Origin: CADCVT01 sp036389155
GTDB taxonomy: Bacteria > Actinomycetota > Thermoleophilia > Solirubrobacterales > Solirubrobacteraceae
Assembly (NCBI GenBank): GCA_036389155.1
Contig: DASVQN010000014.1
Location: forward strand, 86,088 to 150,087
Reading direction: 5' to 3'
Length of the DNA: 64,000 bases
The notes beneath the pieces are model-generated. The model ran no database searches and had not been told where the DNA came from. It saw only the letters and a program-made list of their open reading frames with translations. Both the position numbers and the translations under genes were made by a program. Below are positions 25,863-33,975 of the stretch, piece after piece. Numbering within the stretch: position 1 is the stretch's first letter; the number at the start of each line of letters is the position of its first letter.

Positions 25863-26579
25863 ATGGCCACTGGACGCCCGTTCTACTCAGAGTTCGGCTG
25901 GGCCTACGACCTGCTCGTCGCCAATCCCGTCGAGCCCTGGGTGGACGCCGTCGAGGGCGCACTGCGCGCGCGCCACGCCGGCCCTCCGGCGCGGATCCTC
26001 GACGCCGGCTGCGGCACCGGCCGCCACGCCGCGGCCCTTGCCGCGCGCGGGCACGAGCTCGTCCTCCTCGAGCCCGTCGCGGAGCTGCTACGCCAGGCGC
26101 GGGCGCGGCTGCCTTCCGCCCCGTTCGTCGCCGGTGCGCTGGGCGACCCGCTGCCCTTCGCGGTCGACGTCGCGGCGTGCCGCGGGGTGCTGAACGACCT
26201 GGTCACCGGCGAGCAGCGCGACGCCGCCCTGCGCGCGCTCTGCGCCGCGCTGCGCCCGGGCGGCGTCCTCGTCCTCGACGTCCGCGACCGCGACGCCACC
26301 GCCGCGCGGTACGAGGGCGGTCGATCGCTGCGCCGCGAAGCCGACGGCGTCACCTTCACGTCCGAGGGCGCATGGGACGAGGCCGCCGGCGTCGTCCGCA
26401 TCCACGAGCGCCACGAGGGCCGAGGCCGGGTCGCCGCGCACGACCTCGTCATGCGCCCGTGGACGGAGGCCGAGCTGCGCGAAGGGCTCGCGACGGCGGG
26501 CTTCGTGGACGTGACGATCGCGCCCGGGGCCGGGGAGCAGCGGAGTGATCGGCGCCTCGTCGTCGCGACGCGCGCTTGA
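25863..26579 (+). CDS. Class I SAM-dependent methyltransferase
   Basis: A 238-residue methyltransferase. The SAM-binding motif I is ILDAGCGTGRHAAALAARG (about 44-62), followed by the acidic end of strand 2 (LVLLEP) and motif IV around VDVAACRGVLNDL; the post-motif region LRPGGVLVLDVRDRD is typical. The N-terminus YSEFGWAYDLL resembles small-molecule methyltransferases, and the substrate cannot be named. ATG at 25863 is 63 bp from the divergent hydrolase start, with GAGACT 7 nt upstream as a weak -10. Confidence 0.88.
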   Translation: MATGRPFYSEFGWAYDLLVANPVEPWVDAVEGALRARHAGPPARILDAGCGTGRHAAALAARGHELVLLEPVAELLRQARARLPSAPFVAGALGDPLPFAVDVAACRGVLNDLVTGEQRDAALRALCAALRPGGVLVLDVRDRDATAARYEGGRSLRREADGVTFTSEGAWDEAAGVVRIHERHEGRGRVAAHDLVMRPWTEAELREGLATAGFVDVTIAPGAGEQRSDRRLVVATRA

Positions 26580-26636
26580 GGTCCGTAGCGGCCCGCGATC
26601 CCGCGTCACCGGAGCTGTCCGGCGGAGGTGTTTTCT

Positions 26637-27126
26637 TTGCTGAGCAGTTCACCGGTGAAGACGCTCGAAGAGATCACATACGAGGCCGGACGTGCCGCGC
26701 TCGACGATCAGGAGAAGCTCGTGTCGGGGATCCGACAGCGCACTGGCACCCTCCTCGCGGCGCACGCGTTGGTCGCGTCGTTCCTTGGCGCGACAACCAT
26801 CCGGGAGACCGGTCTCACAGGCTGGGCATGGATCGCGCTGGCGGCGCTGGTGCTGGGACTGGTCGCCGCTGCGGTCCTACTCGCGCCGTGGGAGCTGAAG
26901 TTCGCGGTCGACGCGCCCGAGCTCTACGCCGAGCTCTACGACCAAGCCGCGGAGGAGGCCGAAGCTGGAACACTGGGCTGGCTCGCCGGTGCGGGCTTCG
27001 GATACCAGGCGCTGCGCGCGGAGAACGCGACCCGGGGTCAAGTGGATGTCGCGAGTCTCGGCGGCGCTGGCGTTCTTGATGGTCGCCCAGACGCTGTCGT
27101 GGCTGACCGGCCTGGCGGTAGACTGA
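26637..27126 (+). CDS. Three-helix membrane protein with an apparent frameshift
   Basis: TTG at 26637 with GGAGGTG 7 nt upstream opens a frame encoding an acidic/basic N-terminal helix and two membrane segments (LLAAHALVASFLGATTI and WIALAALVLGLVAAAVLL), then an acidic soluble stretch with ELYAELYDQAAEEAEAG. After ENATR (27033) the frame reads into low-quality sequence antisense to the next gene, while the +1 frame continues smoothly as VKWMSRVSAALAFLMVAQ and ends in a third membrane helix and TGA at 27126. Removing one G from the run 27034-27037 restores a 162-residue protein. It may be a real mutation or a base-calling error. The helix layout recalls small membrane effectors of the SLATT/Pycsar type, but no motif proves this. 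A 38-residue gene follows at 4 bp. Confidence 0.6.
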
Positions 27127-27130
27127 TCGC

Positions 27131-27247
27131 ATGGCTCCGCGCCCTAAGCCGCCGACCGAGATCAAGCCCCCCTCGACCGGCATCGGTATCGGCGAGGGTC
27201 GCGGCGGCTCGTCGTCACCGCGGCCTCCGCGGCCTCGCCGCGCGTAG
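27131..27247 (+). CDS. 38-residue Pro/Gly/Arg-rich small protein
   Basis: ATG at 27131 to TAG at 27247 encodes a 38-residue basic peptide, MAPRPKPPTEIKPPSTGIGI followed by a Gly/Ser run and a PRPPRPRRA tail. It begins 4 nt after the stop of the frame-corrected membrane protein and has TAGACT exactly 6 nt upstream, so it may be coupled to that gene and also have its own leaderless start. Proline content and short length suggest an unstructured partner or regulator of the membrane protein. No family is known to me. It ends 1 bp from the stop of the convergent alarmone hydrolase gene. Confidence 0.5.
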   Translation: MAPRPKPPTEIKPPSTGIGIGEGRGGSSSPRPPRPRRA

Positions 27248-27248
27248 C

Positions 27249-27854
27249 TCAGCCGGCGTCGCTCGCCAGCTGCTCCATCGGCGGAGGCAGCGTCCTGAGG
27301 GCCCAGAGCTCGAACCGTAGCTGCCGGCCGAGCGGGTTGTCGGGCAGCGCCCGGTCGAGCATCTCCAGGCTTGCCTCGTAGTGCTCGAGGCGCCGCTGGA
27401 TCGCCTCGTCGCCGAGCGTCTCGGGGTGGCGGGTCAGCGTTGCGCGCAGCTCGCGGGCCTTCGCCACCTTGTCCGCGGCGAAGATCGCGGCCGCCTCCGC
27501 TCCCGCTCGCTCGACCTGCTCGCGCAGCGCCGCCTTCCGCTCGCCGTAGTCCTCGATCGACTCGTCGTCGCTCAGCGCCGTCACGAGCCCGGCGACCCGT
27601 GGCCCGAAGCGCTCCTCGATCTGCGCGGCCGTCGCATCGGTGTCCTCGATGAGGTCGTGGAGGAGCCCGGCGGCGACGACCTCGTCGTCGTAGCCGCGGT
27701 TGCGCAGCAGTACCGAGACCTCGAGTGGATGCAGGACGAACGGCGCCGCGTCGGAGTCCCGGCGCTGGCCTTGGTGGTGCGCGACGGCGAACGCGAGCGC
27801 GTCGCAGGTCAGCGGCAGGTCGGAGATGAACGGCGGCGACAGCGGCACGCTCAT
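27249..27854 (-). CDS. HD-domain small alarmone hydrolase (Mesh1/SpoT-hydrolase like)
   Basis: A 201-residue single HD domain with the RelA/SpoT hydrolase motif set: HHQGQRRDSDAAPFVLHP (H42), GLLHDLIEDT (H66, D67, E70, D71), ERFGPRVAGLVTALSDDE, and FAADKVAKARELR (D128). These match the Mn-binding residues of Mesh1-type (p)ppGpp 3'-pyrophosphohydrolases; no synthetase, TGS or ACT domain is attached. It would remove (p)ppGpp or a related nucleotide in the cytoplasm. ATG at 27854 has TAGTCT 7 nt upstream on the minus strand. It lies 45 bp downstream of the second wall hydrolase on the same strand. Confidence 0.85.
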   Translation of the reverse strand: MSVPLSPPFISDLPLTCDALAFAVAHHQGQRRDSDAAPFVLHPLEVSVLLRNRGYDDEVVAAGLLHDLIEDTDATAAQIEERFGPRVAGLVTALSDDESIEDYGERKAALREQVERAGAEAAAIFAADKVAKARELRATLTRHPETLGDEAIQRRLEHYEASLEMLDRALPDNPLGRQLRFELWALRTLPPPMEQLASDAG

Positions 27855-27861
27855 GACGCGG

Positions 27862-27867
27862 AGACTA
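27862..27867 (-). promoter_or_regulatory. -10 hexamer of the alarmone hydrolase gene
   Basis: TAGTCT on the minus strand with 7 nt to the ATG at 27854, without Shine-Dalgarno sequence; leaderless start predicted. Confidence 0.45.
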
Positions 27868-27899
27868 GACCGGCGGCGCTGGGATGCAGGTGAGCGCGG

Positions 27900-30332
27900 C
27901 TACTCGCCGCGGTGGTGACGCGACGCCCGGTGCTCGGGCGGGAGGACGGTCACGGCGTCCTTGCTCGGCTCGGCGCTCACGGTCGGGTTGTCGATCTCCC
28001 CGAGCCGGTCGATGAGCTTGATCCACTGCCCGGGCTTGAGGACGGCGGCCAGCTGGCGCCCCGCCTTCGTCCCGCCCCTCGGCCGGAAGCCGACGTGGAT
28101 GTGGTCGTCGTGGTCGCCGAGGGCGAGCGTGTTGTCCGTGTTCTCGTAGGTCATCAGCGAGATGATCTGGTGCGGCTTCATCGTCCCCTGGAGCGTCAGC
28201 AGGCGCCGGATCGTCAGGTCCGCGATCGAGCCCTTGCCCTGGTGGCCGAGGATCGGGATCCCGTTGACCTTGGCGATGTCCATCGCCGTCCCGGTCGTGT
28301 GCTCGGACACGTTGCCGGACGCCGTGTAGTAGCCGTGGCCGCAGTGCAGCGACGTGACCGTGGGCCGCAGCCCGTTCGACGCGAGGAACTCCATCGTCGC
28401 CAGCACCCGGCGGTCGATGGTCGAGGCCTTGACGTCGCGCCGGCCGCAGCCGTAGATCTCGATCCGCGGGTTGCTGAGGACGCGCCGCTCGAGCTCGCCC
28501 TTGCCCATCAGGAGGATCTGGCCGATGGTCGGGGTCCGCGCGTCGGCGCCGAAGAACGGGTTGCTGCGGCGCGCGCGGTAGATCGCGGTGGACTCGAGCA
28601 GCTTCCAGCCGTCGAGGATCGGCTTGGGGTCGATCCGCGGCGCGCCGCGGCCCGCCGGGCGGATCGAGAAGACGACGTGGGGCGCCTGCTCGGCCGAGGT
28701 GCGCCCGATCCGGCCGAGGACCGTGCCGCCGATGACACGCGAGCCGCGCCGCAGGCGCTTCATCTCGATCTGGTCGCGCGGAAGGCCCAGCAGCTCGAGG
28801 TCGGTCTGGCCAGGCAGGGCGCCGATCTGGCGGTCGCCCCCGTGGTGCAGCGCACCGGGCCGGGCGGGGCTGGCAAAGAGGCGCTCCTTGACCGGGCGGC
28901 GCTCGGCCGGGGCGGCGGGCTTCTTCTTCGAGGCGGCGTGGCGCTTCGCTGCCGCCTTCTTCGGCTGCGTGCCCGCGCTCGCGGGCGCGGTGGGGGCGGG
29001 ATCGCGCGGCGGGTTGGCGTACATCCCCGCCGGCGCCGTGGCCGGCTGCTCGCGCAGGACCGGGTGGCGCTTGGTCAGCGAGTCCAGGTGCGCGTAGGTG
29101 TAGGAGTTGCCGTAGGCGTCGCGCAGCATCACGAATAGCCCGAGCTTCGGGTTGCGCCCGCGGCGGACGACCTTGCCGTCCTGCACCGCGACGACGCGCG
29201 CGCCCGGCTTGGCGTAGATCTTGATGTCGCGGCGGGCGTCGTTCGCCTCGATCGGCACCGCCGCGTTGTGGCCCTTGGCGACCCGGCGCTGGGCGGCGCG
29301 GGCGTCGACGTCGTCGGCGTAGCGGGCGCGGTCGGCGACGGGGAAGCGGCCCTGCGTGAGGCCGGTCAGCGAGCCGACGAGGTCCGTGGGCAGCCCGCCG
29401 ATGAGCCGCGCGCGCATGAGGACCGAGTCGACGTACCAGTCGGCGTGGTTGTAGGCGAAGACCGCGCGGGCCAGGTCCTTGTCGGCGCCGGCGGCGCGCA
29501 GGTACCGGGCCGCCGAGAAGATGGCGTCCACCGGGTTGTAGGGATCGCGCTTGCTGTCGCCGTTGGCGTCGACCCCGTAGCGCTTCCACGTCGAGGGCAT
29601 GAACTGCATCCAGCCGACCGCCCCGGCGCTCGAGACGTTCAGGTTGCGCCCGTAGTCGGTCTCGATCTCGTTGATCGCGGCCAGGACCTCCCACCGGACC
29701 CCGTACTCGATGCCGGCCGCCTGGTAGATCGACAGGAGGAAGGGCGGGATCCGGAACTTGTCGATGAAGAAGTTCGGGACGCCGATGGGGGCGGGGCCGG
29801 GCGCCGCGATCGACGTGGTCGGGTTGGCGGCCGTCGGGAGGCCGTCCTCGCCCTGGTCCGGCGCCGCGTCCTTCGCCTTGTCGTCCTTCGCCCGACCGTC
29901 GACGTCGGCATCACGGTGACGCTTGTGGGCGGTGCGGTCCTCCTCGCCCGTGGTCGGCTGGCGCTTCGGCCGCTCGGCCTTCGGATCCTCGGTGGGATCG
30001 GCGACTCTCGGCTCCTCCTCGTCGATCGCGTCGGGCTTCGGCGTCCAGCCCTCAGGCTGAGCTGCAGCGTCAGGTGTGGTCGCAGGAGCCGGTTCGGCGG
30101 GCGGGTTCTGCGTCTCGGCGATCGCGATGATCTGTGCCTCGTCGACGTCGGGGAAGTCGATCGCCCACAGGTCGGTCTCGGGCGGAACGTCGACGGTCTG
30201 GACGACCACCTGGCCGCTGGACAGGGTGACCTCGAACGTGCGCAGCACGGCATGCGCGGTCAGGACACCGCCGCCGAGGACGGCGGTGCAGAGGCCGGCG
30301 AGCAGGACAGGCAGCCACGTCCGGGGGCGCAT
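27900..30332 (-). CDS. Peptidoglycan hydrolase paralogue: lytic transglycosylase + degenerate LytM + M15-type peptidase
   Basis: An 810-residue paralogue of 23121-25799 with the same domain order. An N-terminal signal/anchor (WLPVLLAGLCTAVLGGGVL) is followed by a domain starting FEVTLSSGQVVVQTVDVPPE and an acidic/basic spacer. The transglycosylase occupies about 190-340 (INEIETDYGRN, GWMQFMPSTWKRYG), the LytM halves about 365-415 (YTYAHLDSL) and 540-580 (APHVVFSIRP), and the M15 module about 640-780 (SEHTTGTAMDIA, DHIHVGF). This copy keeps the His of YAHL that the other copy has lost, but also lacks the HxH of active LytM. The two copies are nearly identical across the transglycosylase core (SIYQAAGIEYGVRWEVLAAI). 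ATG at 30332; the start faces pstS across 133 bp. Confidence 0.85.
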   Translation of the reverse strand: MRPRTWLPVLLAGLCTAVLGGGVLTAHAVLRTFEVTLSSGQVVVQTVDVPPETDLWAIDFPDVDEAQIIAIAETQNPPAEPAPATTPDAAAQPEGWTPKPDAIDEEEPRVADPTEDPKAERPKRQPTTGEEDRTAHKRHRDADVDGRAKDDKAKDAAPDQGEDGLPTAANPTTSIAAPGPAPIGVPNFFIDKFRIPPFLLSIYQAAGIEYGVRWEVLAAINEIETDYGRNLNVSSAGAVGWMQFMPSTWKRYGVDANGDSKRDPYNPVDAIFSAARYLRAAGADKDLARAVFAYNHADWYVDSVLMRARLIGGLPTDLVGSLTGLTQGRFPVADRARYADDVDARAAQRRVAKGHNAAVPIEANDARRDIKIYAKPGARVVAVQDGKVVRRGRNPKLGLFVMLRDAYGNSYTYAHLDSLTKRHPVLREQPATAPAGMYANPPRDPAPTAPASAGTQPKKAAAKRHAASKKKPAAPAERRPVKERLFASPARPGALHHGGDRQIGALPGQTDLELLGLPRDQIEMKRLRRGSRVIGGTVLGRIGRTSAEQAPHVVFSIRPAGRGAPRIDPKPILDGWKLLESTAIYRARRSNPFFGADARTPTIGQILLMGKGELERRVLSNPRIEIYGCGRRDVKASTIDRRVLATMEFLASNGLRPTVTSLHCGHGYYTASGNVSEHTTGTAMDIAKVNGIPILGHQGKGSIADLTIRRLLTLQGTMKPHQIISLMTYENTDNTLALGDHDDHIHVGFRPRGGTKAGRQLAAVLKPGQWIKLIDRLGEIDNPTVSAEPSKDAVTVLPPEHRASRHHRGE

Positions 30333-30393
30333 CGATCCGCAACCCTCGCACTTGCAGGCCTTCGTCGCAAGACCGGCATGTGCGCGCCCGCGT

Positions 30394-30437
30394 GTTCACC
30401 ACCTCTTCACAGCCTGGCCACAGCCACGTAACAGGCT
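30394..30437 (+). promoter_or_regulatory. PHO-box-like 11-bp direct repeats before pstS
   Basis: Four consecutive 11-nt units, GTTCACCACCT (30394-30404), CTTCACAGCCT (30405-30415), GGCCACAGCCA (30416-30426) and a weak CGTAACAGGCT (30427-30437), resemble PHO boxes of Streptomyces PhoP, whose core is GTTCACC at 11-nt spacing. They end 28 bp before the pstS ATG. Confidence 0.6.
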
Positions 30438-30465
30438 GCCGGCCATCGCTCGCGAGATTCCGGCC

Positions 30466-31371
30466 ATGCACACGAAAGCGATCATCCTCACCATCTGCGG
30501 CGCCCTCGCGCTCGGCGTCGCCGCCTGCGGTGAGTCCGAGAGCAGCGGCTCCTCCGGCGCCGGGAGCCTCTCCGGCAGCATCCGCATCGACGGCTCGTCC
30601 ACGGTCTACCCCTTCGCGCAGGCCGCGGCCGAGCAGTTCCAGCAGGAGCACCCCGGCGTGAAGATCTCGGTCGCCGCCTCCGGCACCGGCGGCGGCTTCG
30701 AGAAGTTCTGCGCCGGCGAGACCGACATCTCCGACGCCTCGCGCCCGATCAAGGAGGACGAGGAGGCGCCCGTCTGCAAGAAGGCCGGCGTCGACTACAC
30801 CGAGCTGCAGATCGCCAACGACGGGATCGCCGTCGTGACGAACAAGAGCCTGTCGATCGACTGCCTGACCGTCGACCAGCTCAAGGAGATCTGGGCCACC
30901 GACGAGGTCAAGGAGTACAGTCTCTTCGGGCCCGGCACCGACTCCGGCACGTTCGACTTCTTCACCGGCGTCGTCAACGGCGAAGAGGGGAAGACGCGCA
31001 AGGACTACCAGCCGTCCGAGGACGACAACGTGATCGTCCAAGGCGTCGCCGGCGACGACAACGGCCTGGGCTACTTCGGCTTCTCCTACTACGAGCAGAA
31101 CGCCGACAAGCTGAACCTGGTCGGGGTCGACGGCGGCGACGGCTGCGTCAAGCCGAGCACGGAGACGATCCAGGACGGCTCCTACAAGCCGCTCTCGCGC
31201 CCGCTGTTCATGTACCCCTCGGCCAAGGCGTTCGCCCGGCCGGAGGTCAAGGCGTTCGTCGACTACGTCCTCGCCAACCAGGCGCAGATCGCCGAGGCGG
31301 CGCAGATCGTGCCGATGACCGATCAGCAGGCCAAGGCCGCGCAGGCCAGGCTCGCGGAGCTCGAGGGCTAG
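30466..31371 (+). CDS. pstS: Phosphate ABC transporter substrate-binding lipoprotein PstS
   Basis: A 301-residue lipoprotein with lipobox LGVAACGES (C21). The phosphate-binding fold shows GSIRIDGSSTVYPFAQAAAE, GTGGGFEKFCAGETDISDASR and GTDSGTFDFF, the loops that coordinate phosphate in PstS. The protein captures inorganic phosphate outside the membrane and passes it to PstC/PstA. The ATG at 30466 is chosen because it starts the signal sequence. PHO-box-like repeats lie directly upstream, so induction under phosphate limitation is expected. The stop overlaps the pstC GTG by one base (TAGTG). Confidence 0.95.
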   Translation: MHTKAIILTICGALALGVAACGESESSGSSGAGSLSGSIRIDGSSTVYPFAQAAAEQFQQEHPGVKISVAASGTGGGFEKFCAGETDISDASRPIKEDEEAPVCKKAGVDYTELQIANDGIAVVTNKSLSIDCLTVDQLKEIWATDEVKEYSLFGPGTDSGTFDFFTGVVNGEEGKTRKDYQPSEDDNVIVQGVAGDDNGLGYFGFSYYEQNADKLNLVGVDGGDGCVKPSTETIQDGSYKPLSRPLFMYPSAKAFARPEVKAFVDYVLANQAQIAEAAQIVPMTDQQAKAAQARLAELEG

Positions 31372-32279
31372 TGGACGACCTCGTCCTCACGGGCGGTGCA
31401 CGCCGGGGGGAGCAGGCCGTCAAGGGCCTGCTCTTCCTCGCCGCGATCCTCTCGGTGGTCACCACGACCGGGATCGTCGTCTCGCTGGTCGAGGGGACGG
31501 TGGAGTTCTTCGGGGAGGTCCCGGTCGGGGACTTCCTCTTCGGCACGGAGTGGTCGCCGCTGTTCAGCGACCCGGAGTTCGGCGTCGTGCCGCTGATCAC
31601 CGGGACCCTGCTGATCACGGCCGTCGCCATGGTCGTGGCGATCCCGCTCGGGCTCGGCGCGGCCGTCTACCTGGCCGAGTACGCCACGCCGCGCGTCCGC
31701 CGCGCCGTCAAGCCCGTGCTCGAGCTGCTCGCCGGGGTCCCGACGATCGTCTTCGGCTTCTTCGCGCTGACCTTCTTCACGCCGAACGTCCTGCGCGACG
31801 TCCTGGGGGCGGACGTCCAGATCTTCAACGCGCTGGCCGCCGGGGTGATCATGGGCTTCATGGTCGTGCCGACCATCGCGTCCATCTCGGAGGACGCGAT
31901 GTCGGCCGTGCCGGCGTCGCTGCGCGAGGGGGCGTTCGGGCTCGGCGCGTCGAAGCTGCAGGTCTCCTCGCGCGTCGTCTTCCCCGCGGCGCTGTCGGGC
32001 ATCGTCGCGTCGATCGTGCTGGGCATCTCGCGTGCGATCGGCGAGACGATGATCGTCCTGATCGCCGCCGGCCAGGTCCCCAACCTGACCGCCGATCCGC
32101 GGGAGTCCGTCGAGACGATGACGACGTTCATCGCGGCGACGACGAAGGGCGACGTCGCGACCGGGTCGATCGGCTACAAGACGATCTTCGCGGTCGGCAC
32201 GACGCTGTTCCTCCTCACGCTCGTCATGAACGCGATCTCGATCCGCTTCGTGCGGCGCTGGAGGCAGGTGTACGAATGA
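31371..32279 (+). CDS. pstC: Phosphate ABC transporter permease PstC
   Basis: A 302-residue permease with about six membrane helices, for example LLFLAAILSVVTTTGIVVSL, ITAVAMVVAIPLGLGAAVYL and TLFLLTLVMNAISI. The EAA loop that docks the ATPase is REGAFGLGASKLQVSSRVVF. It forms the channel with PstA. GTG at 31371 shares its G with the pstS stop; the 3' end overlaps pstA by 4 bp (ATGA). Confidence 0.94.
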   Translation: MDDLVLTGGARRGEQAVKGLLFLAAILSVVTTTGIVVSLVEGTVEFFGEVPVGDFLFGTEWSPLFSDPEFGVVPLITGTLLITAVAMVVAIPLGLGAAVYLAEYATPRVRRAVKPVLELLAGVPTIVFGFFALTFFTPNVLRDVLGADVQIFNALAAGVIMGFMVVPTIASISEDAMSAVPASLREGAFGLGASKLQVSSRVVFPAALSGIVASIVLGISRAIGETMIVLIAAGQVPNLTADPRESVETMTTFIAATTKGDVATGSIGYKTIFAVGTTLFLLTLVMNAISIRFVRRWRQVYE

Positions 32280-33154
32280 GCGCGGCCGCCGCGATCCCCG
32301 CGCCGCGCCGCCGCGAGCGCACCAAGGGCCGCGCCTTCCGCTGGCTCCTGCTGAGCACCATCGTCGTGAGCGGCGCGCTGCTCGTGACGCTGCTCGCGGA
32401 CGTCGCGATCGACGGCACGACGTCGCTCAGCTGGGACTTCCTCACGAGCGCGCCGTCGTTCGACCCGAGGATCGCGGGGCTGTATCCCGCGCTGATGGGA
32501 ACGGTGTGGCTGATGGGCGGCTGCGTGCTGTTCATCGTGCCGGTCGGCGTCGCGACGGCCGTGTACCTCGAGGAGTACGCGGACGCCCGTCGCTGGTGGA
32601 ACCGGCTGATCGAGATCAACGTCCAGAACCTCGCGGCGGTCCCGTCGATCGTCTACGGGATCCTCGGCCTGGCCTTCATCGTGCGCGGGCCGCTCTCGCT
32701 GGGGCCCGTGGTGCTGGCGGGCTCGTTGACGCTCGGCCTGCTCGTCCTGCCCGTGGTGATCATCACCGCGCGCGAGGCGATCCGCGCGGTGCCGCCCTCG
32801 ATCCGCGAGGGGTCGCTGGCGCTGGGCGCGACGCAGTGGCAGACGATCTGGCGCCAGGTGCTGCCGTCCTCGGTGCCCGGGATCGCCACCGGCGTGATCC
32901 TCGCGCTCTCGCGCGCGATCGGCGAGACCGCGCCGCTGATCGTGATCGGCGCGGCCGGCTACGTGGCGTTCGCGCCCAGCGGGCCGGACTCCGCGTTCAC
33001 CGCGGTGCCCATGCAGATCTACCTCTGGATCTCCGAGTCGCGGACGGGCTTCGCCGAGCTCGCGGCCGCGGGGATCCTCGTCCTGATGGCAGTGCTCCTG
33101 CTCATGAACGGGGTCGCGATATGGCTACGCAACAAGTACGAAGGCAAGTGGTGA
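32276..33154 (+). CDS. pstA: Phosphate ABC transporter permease PstA
   Basis: A 292-residue permease with six predicted helices and the EAA loop REGSLALGATQWQTIWRQVL. Residues 1-20 are basic and cytoplasmic. It pairs with PstC, with which it shares fold and order. The ATG overlaps the pstC stop (ATGA), and the stop overlaps the pstB start (GTGA), so the subunits are translationally coupled. Confidence 0.94.
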   Translation: MSAAAAIPAPRRRERTKGRAFRWLLLSTIVVSGALLVTLLADVAIDGTTSLSWDFLTSAPSFDPRIAGLYPALMGTVWLMGGCVLFIVPVGVATAVYLEEYADARRWWNRLIEINVQNLAAVPSIVYGILGLAFIVRGPLSLGPVVLAGSLTLGLLVLPVVIITAREAIRAVPPSIREGSLALGATQWQTIWRQVLPSSVPGIATGVILALSRAIGETAPLIVIGAAGYVAFAPSGPDSAFTAVPMQIYLWISESRTGFAELAAAGILVLMAVLLLMNGVAIWLRNKYEGKW

Positions 33155-33975
33155 CCTCGAGCGTGATCGCCGCGCGCGACGTCGAGACGCGCGAGACGCC
33201 GCTGGAGGCCGTCTTCTCGCTCGACAACGTCCAGGTCTGCTACGGCGACGTGCCGGCGGTCGCCGGCGTGTCGTTCGAGCTCTACAAGAACGAGATCACC
33301 GCGTTCATCGGGCCGTCGGGCTGTGGCAAGTCGACGCTGATCCGCTGCCTGAACCGGATGACCGACCTGATCCCGAGCGCGTCGATCAGCGGCAGCCTGC
33401 GCTACCACGGCATCGACCTCTACGGCCCCGGCGTCGACCCGGTGCAGGTTCGCAAGCGGATCGGGATGGTGTTCCAGAAGCCCAACCCGTTCCCCAAGTC
33501 GATCTACGACAACGTCGCGTTCGGTCCGCGCGTGCTCGGGATGGAGGGCGACATGGACGAGATCGTCGAGCGCTCGCTGCGCAAGGCCGCGCTGTGGGAC
33601 GAGGTGCGCGACCGGCTGCGCAGCAACGCCTTCGGGATGTCCGGCGGCCAGCAGCAGCGGCTGTGCATCGCGCGCGCCCTGGCCATCGAGCCCGACGTGA
33701 TCCTCATGGACGAGCCGGCGTCGGCGCTCGATCCGATCTCGACGGCGGCGATCGAGGACCTCATGCTCGAGCTCGTCTCGCAGTACTCGATCGTGATCGT
33801 CACGCACAACATGCAGCAGGCGGCCCGCGTCTCGAACCGGACGGCGTTCTTCAACGTCGACCTCGACGGCGGGCGGCGCGTCGGGCGACTCGTCGAGTAC
33901 GCCGACACCGAGACGATCTTCACGAACCCGTCCGACCCGCGCACGAAGGAGTACGTCACGGGGAAGTTCGGCTGA
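33151..33975 (+). CDS. pstB: Phosphate ABC transporter ATPase PstB
   Basis: A 274-residue ATPase with Walker A FIGPSGCGKST, Q-loop GMVFQKPNPFPKSIYDNVAF, signature MSGGQQQRLCIARAL, Walker B VILMDEPASALDP and switch His in IVTHNM. The PNPFPKSI segment is diagnostic of PstB. It carries a 20-residue N-terminal extension ahead of the first strand compared with E. coli PstB; an ATG start within it is not available, so the GTG at 33151 is used. The next gene, phoU, starts on the last base of the stop codon. Confidence 0.95.
   Translation: MTSSVIAARDVETRETPLEAVFSLDNVQVCYGDVPAVAGVSFELYKNEITAFIGPSGCGKSTLIRCLNRMTDLIPSASISGSLRYHGIDLYGPGVDPVQVRKRIGMVFQKPNPFPKSIYDNVAFGPRVLGMEGDMDEIVERSLRKAALWDEVRDRLRSNAFGMSGGQQQRLCIARALAIEPDVILMDEPASALDPISTAAIEDLMLELVSQYSIVIVTHNMQQAARVSNRTAFFNVDLDGGRRVGRLVEYADTETIFTNPSDPRTKEYVTGKFG

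Noticed and set aside
27034..27037. Programmed ribosomal frameshift in the membrane protein gene.
   Set aside because: There is no slippery heptamer or downstream structure that I can see; a mutation or base-calling error is simpler.
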